DNA from: Bradyrhizobium sp. Ce-3
GTDB lineage: Bacteria > Pseudomonadota > Alphaproteobacteria > Rhizobiales > Xanthobacteraceae
Length of the DNA: 64,000 nucleotides
Direction: 5' to 3'
Assembly (NCBI RefSeq): GCF_022835695.1
Contig: NZ_BQUV01000004.1
Span: 607,730 to 671,729 of the forward strand
Both the position numbers and the translations under genes were made by a program. The notes beneath the pieces are model-generated. The model was not told the origin of the DNA. It ran no database searches and saw only the letters and a program-made list of their open reading frames with translations. Positions 35,836 through 44,593 of the stretch are shown here, in pieces. Positions within the stretch are counted from its first letter, which is position 1. Each line of letters begins with the position of its first letter.

Positions 35836-37146
35836 ATGTCCGACCAGGCCGCGCACGCACGCCAGACAGATCGACAGATGCACGATCGAACCCACAGCTC
35901 GAAGCGCTTGACCGGCGAAATTCCGCCGGCATTCAGATCGACCGGCCGCGATGCGCGCATCGACGTCTGCCGCGGGATCGCGCTGTGGTGGATCTTTCTC
36001 GACCACGTTCCCGACAATGCAGCGAGCTGGCTGACGCTGCGCAACTACGGCTTCTGCGATGCCGCCGAAATCTTCATGTTCATTTCGGGCGTGACTTGCG
36101 CGCTGGCCTACGGCAGGGCACGTCAGCGCGACGGCTGGACAGGCATGGTCGGCCGCTCGCTGCGGCGGGGATGGGACATCTATGCCGCATTTCTGCTGCT
36201 TGTGCTCGCCTGCGCCGTGCTCGTCGACGTCTCAGGCAACGATCGTCTTGCCGACGAGAGCAATATGCGGGTCCTGTTCGAGCGTCCGGGTGCGACGCTT
36301 GCGCAGGCCGCGATCCTGCAATTCCACCCCGTCAATACCGATGTCCTGCCGGTCTTTGTGATCTGCCACGTCCTGTTCGCACCGCTGTTGTGGCTGCTGC
36401 TGCGCGCACCGAACGCGACGCTTGGCGTCTCGCTATCGCTCTATGCGCTGGTGCACGTCTTCGGCTGGCGGGTTGCTGCCTGGCCCGGCGGCGTCTGGTT
36501 CTTCAATCCGCTGGCATGGCAGTTTCTGGTCGTGCTGGGCGCATGGTACGTGATCGAGGGCAAGACAATCCGCGGATGGGTGACGTCGCGCTCGGCGCTG
36601 GTCGTCTCCGCGTTCGTTCTGGCGATCAGCCTCGTCCTTGCACTCGGCCAGCACGTCAAGCTGCCGGTGCCGCAGGCTTTGACGGATTTGCTGTTTCCGT
36701 TGGACAAATCGAATCTGAGCCCGCTGCGGCTGCTGCATTTCCTGGCTGTTGCGATCGTGGCCTCATGGCTCGTGCCGGCGGACTGGCGCGGGCTATCGAC
36801 GCCGATGCTGCGCGGCGCGCGGCGCTGTGGCGAGAATTCGCTGCCGATCTATGGTCTCGGCGTGCTGCTGGCGCTCGTCAGCCAGCTCGATCTGTTCGAC
36901 GTCGCGAACCGGCTTGCGATGCAGATCGCGCTCAGTCTCGTCGGTGTGCTGCTGATGACCGCCGTCGCGACGCTTCTGAGCGCGCTCGGCACCGGACGCA
37001 AGCCCGCGGCGGGTGCGGTCGGCCGGGAGATATCCGTCGCCGCGACGAACCGGAAAGCCGGCGTTCGCGCAGGCAGTACCGCTTCCGGCCGAGAGCCGAC
37101 AGCCGTCACCGCTCCGTCAAACCTGACGCCCTTGATGAAAATTTGA
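35836..37146 (+). CDS. OpgC-like integral membrane acyltransferase
   Basis: A ~436-residue membrane protein with about ten hydrophobic segments. The N-terminal DARIDVCRGIALWWIFLDHVPDN carries the conserved Arg and the probable active His of the OpgC/acyltransferase-3 superfamily; NYGFCDAAEIFMFISGVTCALAYG follows the OpgC pattern. OpgC adds succinyl groups to osmoregulated periplasmic glucans. The alternative is a related polysaccharide O-acyltransferase. No glucan synthase gene is nearby. The start at 35836 has a weak ribosome site; ATG 35878 is possible. The C-terminal ~50 residues are polar. Confidence 0.78.
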   Translation: MSDQAAHARQTDRQMHDRTHSSKRLTGEIPPAFRSTGRDARIDVCRGIALWWIFLDHVPDNAASWLTLRNYGFCDAAEIFMFISGVTCALAYGRARQRDGWTGMVGRSLRRGWDIYAAFLLLVLACAVLVDVSGNDRLADESNMRVLFERPGATLAQAAILQFHPVNTDVLPVFVICHVLFAPLLWLLLRAPNATLGVSLSLYALVHVFGWRVAAWPGGVWFFNPLAWQFLVVLGAWYVIEGKTIRGWVTSRSALVVSAFVLAISLVLALGQHVKLPVPQALTDLLFPLDKSNLSPLRLLHFLAVAIVASWLVPADWRGLSTPMLRGARRCGENSLPIYGLGVLLALVSQLDLFDVANRLAMQIALSLVGVLLMTAVATLLSALGTGRKPAAGAVGREISVAATNRKAGVRAGSTASGREPTAVTAPSNLTPLMKI

Positions 37147-37260
37147 ATCGTGGCGGAGATCGGCTGTTTGCCACGTTCGGGCGCCCGCGCCCTGGCGACG
37201 CAACCATTCCGTTCGCGCTTCGGTTTTTGCTCCGGTTAGACGCAACACGGAGACAACCAC

Positions 37261-38955
37261 ATGAGCGACCCGAATGCGTATGCTGATCAGTACCTGGCCA
37301 TGGGACAGGGCAGCTCTTCCGGAGGCTCCTCGTCCGGATCGAGCGGCTCCGGATCACCAGGACAATCGTCGGGCGGTAGCGGCGCAGATGGCGGAAGCGG
37401 TGGCTCCCCATCGGGCGGCATGACGGGATCACCGGGTTCGGGCACGTCGGGCAGCGGCACTGGGGCCTCGGGCGGCGGCGGCTCCGCCGGTGGCACGGGT
37501 GGCGGCACATCAGGCGGCGGCACCTCAGCAGGCGGCAGCACGTCGGGCGGAGGTAGCTCGGGCGGCGGCACATCCGCCGGCGGCGGAACGGATGGCGGCT
37601 CCGGACACCAGGCCGGCGGCGGCGATGGCTCGTCGGGTGGCGGTACGTCGGGTGGTGGCAGCTCCGGCGGCGGCACCTCATCGGGCGGCGGCTCCGGAAG
37701 CGGCGGATCGCCCGGCCTCGACAGCGGCCTGGTGCTCGCCGGACAGGACGGGCTGCTGCAGCCCGTGCTGAACCCGATCAATGCGGCCGCGTCCAACGCG
37801 GGCGGTCTTCTCACCGCGATCGGGCAGCAGACCGGACTGGACAGCACGGTTCACAACGTCACCGGCCTCGCCGGCACCATCGGGCTCGGGCAGCTCGGCG
37901 CCACGCCTGCTGCCGACGGGCACTCCAATCTCCTGACCGACGTGCTCAACACGCCGGGTGAAGTCCTGTCGGGTCACGCGACCGACGCCGTGACGCATCT
38001 CGGCGCCGATCTCACCGATATCGTGAATGCGGTTGGCACTATCCCCGCCGGTCTCGGCCAGAACGGCGGCCTGACGCTCGCCGGACAGGACGGGCTGCTG
38101 CAACCGGTGCTGAATGCGGTCAACGCGGCCGCGTCCGACACCGGCGGTCTCCTCACCACGATCGGCCACGAGGCCGGGCTGGACAACGCGGTTCACGCCG
38201 TCACGAACCTCGCCGGCACCGTCGGTTTGGGCCAACTCGGCGCCACGCCTGCTGCCGACGAGCACTCCAATCTCTTGACCGACGTGCTCAACACGCCGGG
38301 CGAAGTTCTGGCCGGCCATACCGCCGACGCCGTGACGCATCTCGGCGCCGATCTCACCGACACCGTGCATGCGGTCGATGCCGTGCCGTCCGAATTGTTG
38401 ACCGGGGTCGTCAGTGGCAAGGACGATCCGGCCAATCCGGTCGACAATCTGATCCAGAGTCTCGGCCACGACCTGCAAACCCTGCCGCTCGCGACCGTGA
38501 ATGGCGGCAACAATGCCGGCGACGGCGGCCTGCTCGGCGGCATCGTCGGCAGCCTCGGCAGCTCGACCAGCGGCCATCTCGTCGATCTCGACGTCGGTCC
38601 GACGCAGCCGAACGGACAGGCGATCGATATCCTGGCCGCGCCGACCTCAGGCGATCATCACACCGTCGAGGTCAACGCGGTGGATGTCGGCGCGAACGGC
38701 CCGCATCTGCTCGATCTCGGCGCACTGACCGGCAGCAATAGCCCGCTCAGCATTGCCTCGCTCGGCGGTACCGGAACGGATGGGCTGGTGGGCAATCTGC
38801 TCGGCGGGCTCAACCTCAGCCACGCGCTGTCCGGCAACATCGCTTCCGGCAATACGACGAGTGCGCCGGTCGATGTCGATGCCGTCGTGCATGACCTGAT
38901 TCCGCTTGCGGGCGATCACGGCATTCTCAACAGCCATGGTGCGCATATCATCTAG
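37261..38955 (+). CDS. Gly/Ser-rich protein with two 114-residue tandem repeats
   Basis: A 564-residue protein of unknown function with no signal peptide or membrane segment. Residues 1-15 (MSDPNAYADQYLAMG) are followed by ~140 residues almost entirely of Gly, Ser and Thr. Two tandem repeats follow (about 157-270 and 271-384), each starting LAGQDGLLQPVLN and containing GLGQLGATPAAD, SNLLTDVLNTPGEVL and DAVTHLGADLTD. The final 180 residues are Gly/Asp/Leu-rich (LVDLDVGPTQPNG, HLLDLGALTGSNSPL). GGAGAC lies 8 bases before the ATG. The composition suggests a secreted or surface, possibly non-classically exported, protein. It follows the OpgC-like gene by 114 bases. A decayed relative lies at 33856. 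Confidence 0.8.
   Translation: MSDPNAYADQYLAMGQGSSSGGSSSGSSGSGSPGQSSGGSGADGGSGGSPSGGMTGSPGSGTSGSGTGASGGGGSAGGTGGGTSGGGTSAGGSTSGGGSSGGGTSAGGGTDGGSGHQAGGGDGSSGGGTSGGGSSGGGTSSGGGSGSGGSPGLDSGLVLAGQDGLLQPVLNPINAAASNAGGLLTAIGQQTGLDSTVHNVTGLAGTIGLGQLGATPAADGHSNLLTDVLNTPGEVLSGHATDAVTHLGADLTDIVNAVGTIPAGLGQNGGLTLAGQDGLLQPVLNAVNAAASDTGGLLTTIGHEAGLDNAVHAVTNLAGTVGLGQLGATPAADEHSNLLTDVLNTPGEVLAGHTADAVTHLGADLTDTVHAVDAVPSELLTGVVSGKDDPANPVDNLIQSLGHDLQTLPLATVNGGNNAGDGGLLGGIVGSLGSSTSGHLVDLDVGPTQPNGQAIDILAAPTSGDHHTVEVNAVDVGANGPHLLDLGALTGSNSPLSIASLGGTGTDGLVGNLLGGLNLSHALSGNIASGNTTSAPVDVDAVVHDLIPLAGDHGILNSHGAHII
37729..38412 (+). repeat. 342-bp tandem duplication inside the Gly/Ser-rich gene
   Basis: Unit 1 starts at 37729 and unit 2 at 38071, exactly 342 bases (114 codons) apart. 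Stretches such as GCTCGCCGGACAGGACGGGC and GCCACGCCTGCTGCCGACG are identical between units. The mid parts are highly similar; ends diverge more. Confidence 0.85.
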
Positions 38956-38969
38956 CGGCACACGCAATG

Positions 38970-39008
38970 CGGCCCCGGAAACGTCTCGACGTTCCCGGGG
39001 CCGTTTTC
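38970..39008. terminator. rho-independent terminator
   Basis: CGGCCCCGG ... CCGGGGCCG with an inner AACGT/ACGTT pairing forms a strong GC stem followed by TTTTCGTT on the plus strand. It separates the Gly/Ser-rich gene from the convergent hydrolase. Confidence 0.75.
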
Positions 39009-39046
39009 GTTGTCGCAAAGGAAAGCACCGCGATTGCCGGCGCCTG

Positions 39047-39826
39047 TTACTCCGCCCGCCCTGCGGCGGCGAGGATCAGCCGCGCAATCGGCTCAGGCTG
39101 CGAGATCAGCGCGAGATGGCTGGCCTTCACCTCGATCGTGGTGGCGCCCATCCGCTTCGCCATGAAGCGCTCGAGATCGGGATTGATGGTGCGGTCCTCG
39201 GTCGACACCGCGTAGTAGCTCGGCTTGCTGCGCCACGCCGCATGGCTGGTCTTGCCGGTCAGCAATTGTTTGTGGAACGGCTGCTGCACGGCATAGAGCA
39301 CTTTTGCTTTGGCTTCCGGGATGTCGCCGGCGAAATCGCGCAGGAACGCCGCTTCGCTGAGCCGGCCCTCGTCGCCGTCGAACACGATGCCGGCGCTCGC
39401 CGGCGGCGTCGGATAGGTCTTTGCAAGTGCAGTGTAGTCCTCATCGGCATCGGGCGCGCGCGCGGCGACATAGACCAGCGCCGAGACGTTCGGATGCACG
39501 CCGGCCTCGGTGACGATCATGCCGGAGAAGGAATGGCCGACCAGAACGGTCGGGCCGTCCTGGCGATCCAGCACACGCTGCGCGGATGCGACCGCGTCCG
39601 GCAGCGTGGTCAAGGGATTTTGCACCGACGTCACATTGAGCCCGGCCGCCTGCAAGCGCGGAATGACTTCGGACCAGCACGAGCCGTCGGCGAACAGGCC
39701 ATGCACCAGCACGACGTTGCGCGCCTTCACCGGCGGCGTGGTTGCGGCGATGCCGCGCGAGGACACCAGCGAAGCTGCCGCACCTGCAAGCAAGGCGGTC
39801 GAGAAAGTGCGTCTGTTCATCATCAT
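39047..39826 (-). CDS. exported alpha/beta hydrolase
   Basis: A ~259-residue hydrolase with a probable Tat signal peptide (MNRRTFSTALLAGAAASLVS). The fold is shown by NVVLVHGLFADGSCW (oxyanion HG), the nucleophile elbow GHSFSGMI, and the C-terminal acid/His region INPDLERFM and EVKASHLALISQP (catalytic His). It resembles the salicylate-esterase/hydroxynitrile-lyase-like group. The start is one of three successive ATG codons (39826, 39823, 39820). The substrate is unknown. Confidence 0.85.
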   Translation of the reverse strand: MMMNRRTFSTALLAGAAASLVSSRGIAATTPPVKARNVVLVHGLFADGSCWSEVIPRLQAAGLNVTSVQNPLTTLPDAVASAQRVLDRQDGPTVLVGHSFSGMIVTEAGVHPNVSALVYVAARAPDADEDYTALAKTYPTPPASAGIVFDGDEGRLSEAAFLRDFAGDIPEAKAKVLYAVQQPFHKQLLTGKTSHAAWRSKPSYYAVSTEDRTINPDLERFMAKRMGATTIEVKASHLALISQPEPIARLILAAAGRAE

Positions 39827-40381
39827 GATTGGAGCTCGGATGGAGTGAATCGGGAAGCGCACCGGCCTGCGGTGCACGGACAATCTCTCCTACGCAGGCA
39901 ATGGCATATGGTTACATGCGGCGCTGCCGAAAGGATGGCCATCAACGATAGTTGAACGAGCGGGAGACTCGACGATCGTTCATGCTGCGCGGGCGCGGCG
40001 TGATTGCTGAGGAAAGTCTCCAATCGATCATCTCGCCCGGAGCTACCCCTCTCCCTAACCCTCCCCCGCAAGGGGGGAGGGAGCCTGAAAAGTGTGCTCA
40101 CCTCACGCAACCCATGCGCATCAGAAACGTGAGGGACGCACGTGCGGCAGGGTTCCCTCCCCCCTTGCGGGGGAGGGTTAGGGAGAGGGGTACCGCTTGT
40201 TCAGGAGCCCGACGAACCCGGGAAACTCGGCGCTGAGCCCAGCGTCTAGCCCCCAATCCACCCCCTGTTCCCGGCCCGTCCAACGAGAATCGTATTGAAG
40301 CCTTGGGCTTAGGCAAATTTTAAACCGGTGGGCGTAGCTTACCTCTCGCGAGTTCAGTGGTTGAGAGTTTGTGAGTACGCC
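39827..40381. other. interval with a long inverted repeat upstream of sciP
   Basis: This 555-base gap carries the 39-bp inverted repeat at 40044-40192. Open frames within it are by-products of the repeat. The promoter of sciP should be in the last ~150 bases, which are more AT-rich, but no site could be assigned with confidence. Confidence 0.5.
40044..40192. repeat. long inverted repeat with perfect 39-bp arms
   Basis: The left arm (40044-40082) begins TACCCCTCTCCCTAACCC and the right arm (40154-40192) is its exact reverse complement, with 71 bases between. Each arm also contains a smaller internal hairpin, CCCCCGCAAGGGGG. The structure resembles a mobile palindromic repeat rather than a terminator. 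Confidence 0.85.
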
Positions 40382-40657
40382 ATGACAGAACCCCATCGCC
40401 CGAGGGTGAAATACGTCATCGGGCCTGACGGCAGCCCGTTAACGATTGCGGATTTGCCGGCCCCCGGTACCAAACGGTGGGTCATCCGCCGCAAGGCCGA
40501 AGTTGTCGCTGCGGTCCGCGGCGGCCTGCTCTCCCTCGAGGAGGCCTGCAGCCGCTACACATTGACCGTCGATGAATTCCTTTCCTGGCAGTTCTCGATC
40601 GACCAGCATGGTCTGGCCGGACTGCGCACCACACGTATCCAGCAGTACCGGCAGTAG
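40382..40657 (+). CDS. sciP: SciP-like CtrA inhibitor (DUF1153 family)
   Basis: A 91-residue helix-turn-helix protein. It follows the recalled Caulobacter SciP sequence closely: VIGPDGSPLTIADLP, TKRWVIRRKAEVVAAVRGGL, LEEACSRYTLTVDEFLSWQ and HGLAGLRTTRIQQYRQ. SciP binds CtrA at CtrA-activated promoters and limits their activity in a cell-cycle-dependent way. It lies just upstream of the fliF operon, as in Caulobacter. A good terminator follows. The function in this organism is inferred from homology. Confidence 0.93.
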   Translation: MTEPHRPRVKYVIGPDGSPLTIADLPAPGTKRWVIRRKAEVVAAVRGGLLSLEEACSRYTLTVDEFLSWQFSIDQHGLAGLRTTRIQQYRQ

Positions 40658-40684
40658 GTTTCGCCTGAAAAGAGGCATTTGAAG

Positions 40685-40718
40685 AAAACCGGCCTCGCTT
40701 TGCGAAGCCGGTTTTTTT
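40685..40718 (+). terminator. rho-independent terminator after sciP
   Basis: AAAACCGGC ... GCCGGTTTTTTT, with an inner CGC-TTT-GCG pairing and a run of seven T residues, 27 bases after the sciP stop. Confidence 0.88.
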
Positions 40719-40743
40719 CATGTCCGCGTTTTTGCCGCGGTTC

Positions 40744-40761
40744 TTAACCTTCGTTAACCAT
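40744..40761 (+). promoter_or_regulatory. CtrA-like half-sites upstream of fliF
   Basis: TTAACCTT and TTAACCAT (TTAA-N6-TTAA) lie 70-87 bases before the fliF start. CtrA sites are TTAA-N7-TTAA or single TTAACCAT-type half-sites; the second half-site fits that form, while spacing of 6 is one base short of the full consensus. Confidence 0.5.
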
Positions 40762-40830
40762 ATGGAAACCATACCCTAGGCAATATTTGCCCAGTCGGAC
40801 CCGCGTGGGCCGAATCCCTGGGGGCCGTTG

Positions 40831-42459
40831 GTGCAAAGTCTGGTTGCTTTCCTGAGAGGTCTTGGTGCGGCCCGCCTCGTGGCCATGGTTGCGGTCACCG
40901 CGGCCCTGATCGGTTTCTTCGCCTTCGTCATCATGCGCGTCACCACGCCACAGATGACCACCCTCTTTACCGACCTGTCGACCGAGGATTCCTCGGCCAT
41001 TATCAAGGAGCTGGAGCGCCAGGCGATCCCGTTCGAGCTGCGCAGTGACGGCGCCGCGATCATGGTGCCGAAGGACAAGGTGACGCGGCTCCGGATGAAG
41101 CTCGCCGAGGGCGGCATGCCCAAGGGCGGCGGCGTCGGCTACGAGATCTTCGACAAATCGGACGCCTTGGGCACCACGAGCTTCGTCCAGAACATCAATC
41201 ATTTGCGCGCGCTGGAGGGCGAGCTCGCCCGCACCATCCGCGCCATCGACCGCGTCCAGGCCGCGCGCGTCCACCTCGTGCTGCCGGAAAAGCCGCTGTT
41301 CTCGCGCGAGACGCCGGAGCCGTCGGCCGCGATCGTGCTCAGGGTGCGCGGCGCACTGGAGCCGCAGCAGATCCGGGCGATCCGCCATGTCGTCGCCTCC
41401 GCCGTCAACGGGCTGAAGCCGCAGCGGGTCTCGATCGTCGACGAGGCCGGCCAGCTGCTCGCCGACGGCGCCCAGTCCGACGCCGATGCAGCGGTCGGCG
41501 ACGAGCGCCGCGCCGCCTTCGAGAAGCGGATGCGCAAGCAGGTCGAGGACATCGTCTCCTCGGTGGTCGGCAGCGGCCGCGCCCGCGTCCAGCTCTCCGC
41601 CGACTTCGACTACAACAAGATCACCCAGACCTCGGACAAGTTCGACCCCGAGGGCCGCGTGCTGCGCTCGACCCAGACCCGCGAGGAATCGAGCGCCACC
41701 GCCGACAATTCCGGCCAGGTCACCGTCGCCAACGAGCTGCCGGGCAACCAGAACCAGGACAACGCCGTCCGCGCCCGCGACCAGAGCAAGAAGAGCGAAG
41801 AGACCAACAATTACGAGATTTCCCGCACCACCAAGACCGAGGTGACCGAGGCCGGCCGCGTCAACCGCATCTCGGTCGCGGTCCTGGTCGACGGCAGCTA
41901 CGCCAAGAACGAAAAAGGCGAGATGGTCTACCAGGACCGCACCAAGGAGCAGCTCGACCGCATCGCCGCTTTGGTGCGCTCCGCGATCGGCTTCGACCAG
42001 AAGCGCGGCGACCAGGTCGAGGTCGTCAACCTGCGCTTCGCCGAACCGCCGACCGCGCAGCCGATCGCCGAGCCGACCGGCCTGCTCGGCATGCTGCAAT
42101 TCACCAAGGACGACGTGATGTACGTCATCGAGCTCGGCGTCATGATGATGCTCGGCCTGGTCGTGCTGTTCATGGTGGTCCGCCCGCTGGTCAAGCGCAT
42201 CGTCGCCGCCGACGCCATTCCGTCGCTGGCCGGCGCCGGCCTGCCGGCGCTCGCCGAAGCCCATGCCGAGAGCGCCGGTTCATCCAGCCAGGCGCTGATC
42301 CCGAGCGGCAGCGGCGCGGCCCAATTGATCGACGTCGCCCAGATCCAGGGCCAGGTCCACGCCCAGGCCGTGCACCGGGTCGGCGAACTCGCCGAACGCA
42401 ATCCGAACGAAACCGTCTCCATCGTCCGTCAATGGCTGAGCGAGCCGGTAGAGAACTGA
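40831..42459 (+). CDS. fliF: flagellar MS-ring protein FliF
   Basis: A 542-residue membrane protein that forms the basal-body MS ring. There are two membrane segments, [21 protein letters not shown] near the N-terminus and [23 protein letters not shown] near residue 435. Ring-building motifs include [20 protein letters not shown] and [27 protein letters not shown]. The GTG at 40831 ([13 protein letters not shown]) fits relatives and has GGGGG upstream. The C-terminal FliG-binding part is [15 protein letters not shown]. It heads an operon with the next four genes, and fliG begins 1 base after its stop. Confidence 0.96.
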   Translation: MQSLVAFLRGLGAARLVAMVAVTAALIGFFAFVIMRVTTPQMTTLFTDLSTEDSSAIIKELERQAIPFELRSDGAAIMVPKDKVTRLRMKLAEGGMPKGGGVGYEIFDKSDALGTTSFVQNINHLRALEGELARTIRAIDRVQAARVHLVLPEKPLFSRETPEPSAAIVLRVRGALEPQQIRAIRHVVASAVNGLKPQRVSIVDEAGQLLADGAQSDADAAVGDERRAAFEKRMRKQVEDIVSSVVGSGRARVQLSADFDYNKITQTSDKFDPEGRVLRSTQTREESSATADNSGQVTVANELPGNQNQDNAVRARDQSKKSEETNNYEISRTTKTEVTEAGRVNRISVAVLVDGSYAKNEKGEMVYQDRTKEQLDRIAALVRSAIGFDQKRGDQVEVVNLRFAEPPTAQPIAEPTGLLGMLQFTKDDVMYVIELGVMMMLGLVVLFMVVRPLVKRIVAADAIPSLAGAGLPALAEAHAESAGSSSQALIPSGSGAAQLIDVAQIQGQVHAQAVHRVGELAERNPNETVSIVRQWLSEPVEN

Positions 42460-42460
42460 C

Positions 42461-43546
42461 ATGGCCGCCGTACCCCAGACCACCAACGCCAACGATATCG
42501 CCACCGTCCTGTCGACGCTGGCGAACCGGCAGAGCGCGCGCCCCAAGGGCAAGCCGCTGCCCGGCCCGAAGCGCGCCGCGATCCTGATGCTGGCGCTCGG
42601 CGAGCAGTATGGCGGCAAGATCTGGTCGATGCTCGACGACGAGGAGGTCCGCGAGCTGTCGGTGCACATGTCGACGCTCGGCACGGTCGAGGCCGACGTG
42701 GTCGAGGACCTAATGCTGGAATTCGTCTCGCGGATGTCGGCCTCCGGCGCGCTGATGGGCAATTTCGACGCCACCGAGCGGCTGCTGCAGCAGTACCTGC
42801 CGGCCGAGCGCGTCACCGGCATCATGGACGAGATCCGTGGCCCCGCCGGCCGCAACATGTGGGAGAAGCTCTCCAACGTGCAGGAAGAGGTGCTCGCCAA
42901 CTATCTCAAGAACGAGTACCCGCAGACCATCGCCGTGGTGCTGTCGAAGCTGAAGCCGGAGCACGCCGCCCGCGTGCTGGCGATCCTGCCCGAGGACATC
43001 GCGCTCGACGTGGTCGGCCGCATGTTGCGGATGGAGGCGGTGCAGAAGGAAGTCATCGAGCGCGTCGAGCAGACGCTGCGCACCGAGTTCATGTCGAACC
43101 TGTCGCAGACCCGCCGCCGCGACGCCCACGAGGTGATGGCCGAGATCTTCAACAATTTCGACCGCCAGACCGAGACCCGCTTCATCACCTCGCTGGAAGA
43201 GGAAAACCGCGAATCCGCCGAGCGCATCAAGGCGCTGATGTTCACCTTCGACGATCTGATCAAGCTCGATGCCGCCTCGGCCCAGACCCTGATGCGCAAC
43301 ATCGACAAGGACAAGCTCGGCGTCGCGCTGAAGAGCGCCAATGAGGAGGTGCGCAGCTTCTTCCTCGGCAACATGTCCTCGCGCGCCGGCAAGATGCTGA
43401 TGGACGACATGGCGGCGATGGGCCCGGTGCGGCTGCGCGACGTCGACGAGGCGCAGGCGCTGCTGGTCAACCTCGCCAAGGATCTCGCCGCCCGCGGCGA
43501 GATCACGCTGACCAAGAACCGCGCCGACGACGAGCTGGTGTACTGA
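42461..43546 (+). CDS. fliG: flagellar motor switch protein FliG
   Basis: A 361-residue C-ring protein that contacts FliF, FliM and the stator. The middle domain has [30 protein letters not shown], in which EYPQ replaces the usual EHPQ. The C-terminal torque domain reads [33 protein letters not shown] and [32 protein letters not shown]. Length is close to the alphaproteobacterial norm. Its last base overlaps the start of fliH. Confidence 0.96.
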   Translation: MAAVPQTTNANDIATVLSTLANRQSARPKGKPLPGPKRAAILMLALGEQYGGKIWSMLDDEEVRELSVHMSTLGTVEADVVEDLMLEFVSRMSASGALMGNFDATERLLQQYLPAERVTGIMDEIRGPAGRNMWEKLSNVQEEVLANYLKNEYPQTIAVVLSKLKPEHAARVLAILPEDIALDVVGRMLRMEAVQKEVIERVEQTLRTEFMSNLSQTRRRDAHEVMAEIFNNFDRQTETRFITSLEEENRESAERIKALMFTFDDLIKLDAASAQTLMRNIDKDKLGVALKSANEEVRSFFLGNMSSRAGKMLMDDMAAMGPVRLRDVDEAQALLVNLAKDLAARGEITLTKNRADDELVY

Positions 43547-44169
43547 TGGCCGCACCCGCAAAATTCCTGTTCGACACCGACTTCTCGGCCCCGGACCGCG
43601 CCCGCGAGCGCGCGCCGACCCCGGCCGAAGTCGCGCAGAAGGTCGCCGACGCCGAGGCGCGGGCTTATCGCGCCGGCTATGAAGCCGCGCTGCGCGAAGC
43701 CAAGGTCGAGAGCGACCGCCGCACGGCGCTGGCGCTGGAGGAGATCGGCACCGCGATCAAGGCCATCGCGGCCCGCTTTGCCGGCATCGAGACGCGGATG
43801 GAGACCGAGGCCGTCGATGTCGCGGTCGCGGTCGCCCGCAAGCTCTGCTCCGAGCTGATCGCGCGCGAGCCGCTCGGCGAGATCACCGCGCTGGTCTCCG
43901 ACTGCTTCTCGCATCTGGTGGCGACCCCGCATCTCGTGGTCCGCATCAACGACGCGCTGTACGACGCGGCGCATCAGAGCATCGAGCAGATGGCGGCGCA
44001 TTCCGGCTTCCAGGGCCGGCTGGTGATCCTGGCGGAGCCGGCGATCGCGAACGGCGACTGCCGGATCGAATGGGCCGATGGCGGCGTGGTGCTGGAGCGC
44101 GCCGCGATCGAAGGCAAGATCAACGAACTCGTCGGGCGCTATCTGGCGTCCCGCGGCCAGACCGGCTGA
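43546..44169 (+). CDS. fliH: flagellar export ATPase regulator FliH / FlbE
   Basis: A 207-residue protein in the position of Caulobacter flbE. An N-terminal helix rich in Ala/Glu/Arg (EARAYRAGYEAALREAKVES, showing the AxxxG-like spacing of FliH) is followed by a C-terminal domain with CRIEWADGGVVLERAAIEGKI, the hallmark of FliH/SctL proteins. FliH docks the export ATPase FliI at the C ring. It overlaps fliG by one base (TGATG). Confidence 0.9.
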   Translation: MAAPAKFLFDTDFSAPDRARERAPTPAEVAQKVADAEARAYRAGYEAALREAKVESDRRTALALEEIGTAIKAIAARFAGIETRMETEAVDVAVAVARKLCSELIAREPLGEITALVSDCFSHLVATPHLVVRINDALYDAAHQSIEQMAAHSGFQGRLVILAEPAIANGDCRIEWADGGVVLERAAIEGKINELVGRYLASRGQTG

Positions 44170-44187
44170 AGGATTGAGGGCTGAACC

Positions 44188-44538
44188 ATGAGCGACACCG
44201 ACACCCAAGTCCCGCTTCCCGATCTCAACGCCGCCGACGCGCCCGGGATCGACGACATCGGCTACAACGAGGATGAAAACGCCGCCCGCATCGCGGCCGA
44301 CCTCGAAGCCGTGTTCGACGTGCCGGTGCAGGTCTCGGCGGTGCTCGGCCGGTCCAAGATGGACGTCGGCGACCTGCTGAAGCTCGGACCGGGCACCGTG
44401 CTCGAGCTCGACCGCCGCGTCGGCGAGGCGATCGACATCTACGTCAACAACCGCCTGGTGGCGCGTGGCGAAGTGGTGCTGGTGGAAGACAAGCTCGGCG
44501 TGACCATGACCGAAATCATCAAGGCAGAACGCTCTTAA
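44188..44538 (+). CDS. fliN: flagellar motor switch protein FliN
   Basis: A 116-residue C-ring subunit. An acidic N-terminal linker (residues 1-40) precedes the SpoA domain: VFDVPVQVSAVLGRSKMDVGDLLKLGPGTVLELDRRVGEAIDIYVNNRLVARGEVVLVEDKLGVTMTEI is spread over residues ~45-113. It lies 18 bases after fliH, within the fliF operon. Confidence 0.96.
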   Translation: MSDTDTQVPLPDLNAADAPGIDDIGYNEDENAARIAADLEAVFDVPVQVSAVLGRSKMDVGDLLKLGPGTVLELDRRVGEAIDIYVNNRLVARGEVVLVEDKLGVTMTEIIKAERS

Positions 44539-44593
44539 ACGAATGCAACGGTAGCGCGCGGAACCTGCGCGACCAGACGAACAGGAGATCATC

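Noticed and set aside
37287-37847. Pro-rich frame (PPP-EVP repeats) antisense to the Gly/Ser region
   Set aside because: Pro-rich translation is the expected complement of Gly/Ser codons; no ribosome site.
37729-38412. Gly/Ser protein as an RTX toxin
   Set aside because: No GGxGxDxxx calcium-binding nonapeptides were found, and no type I secretion genes are adjacent.
40744-40757. Full CtrA site TTAA-N7-TTAA
   Set aside because: The spacing is 6, not 7. Only the half-site reading is kept, at moderate confidence.
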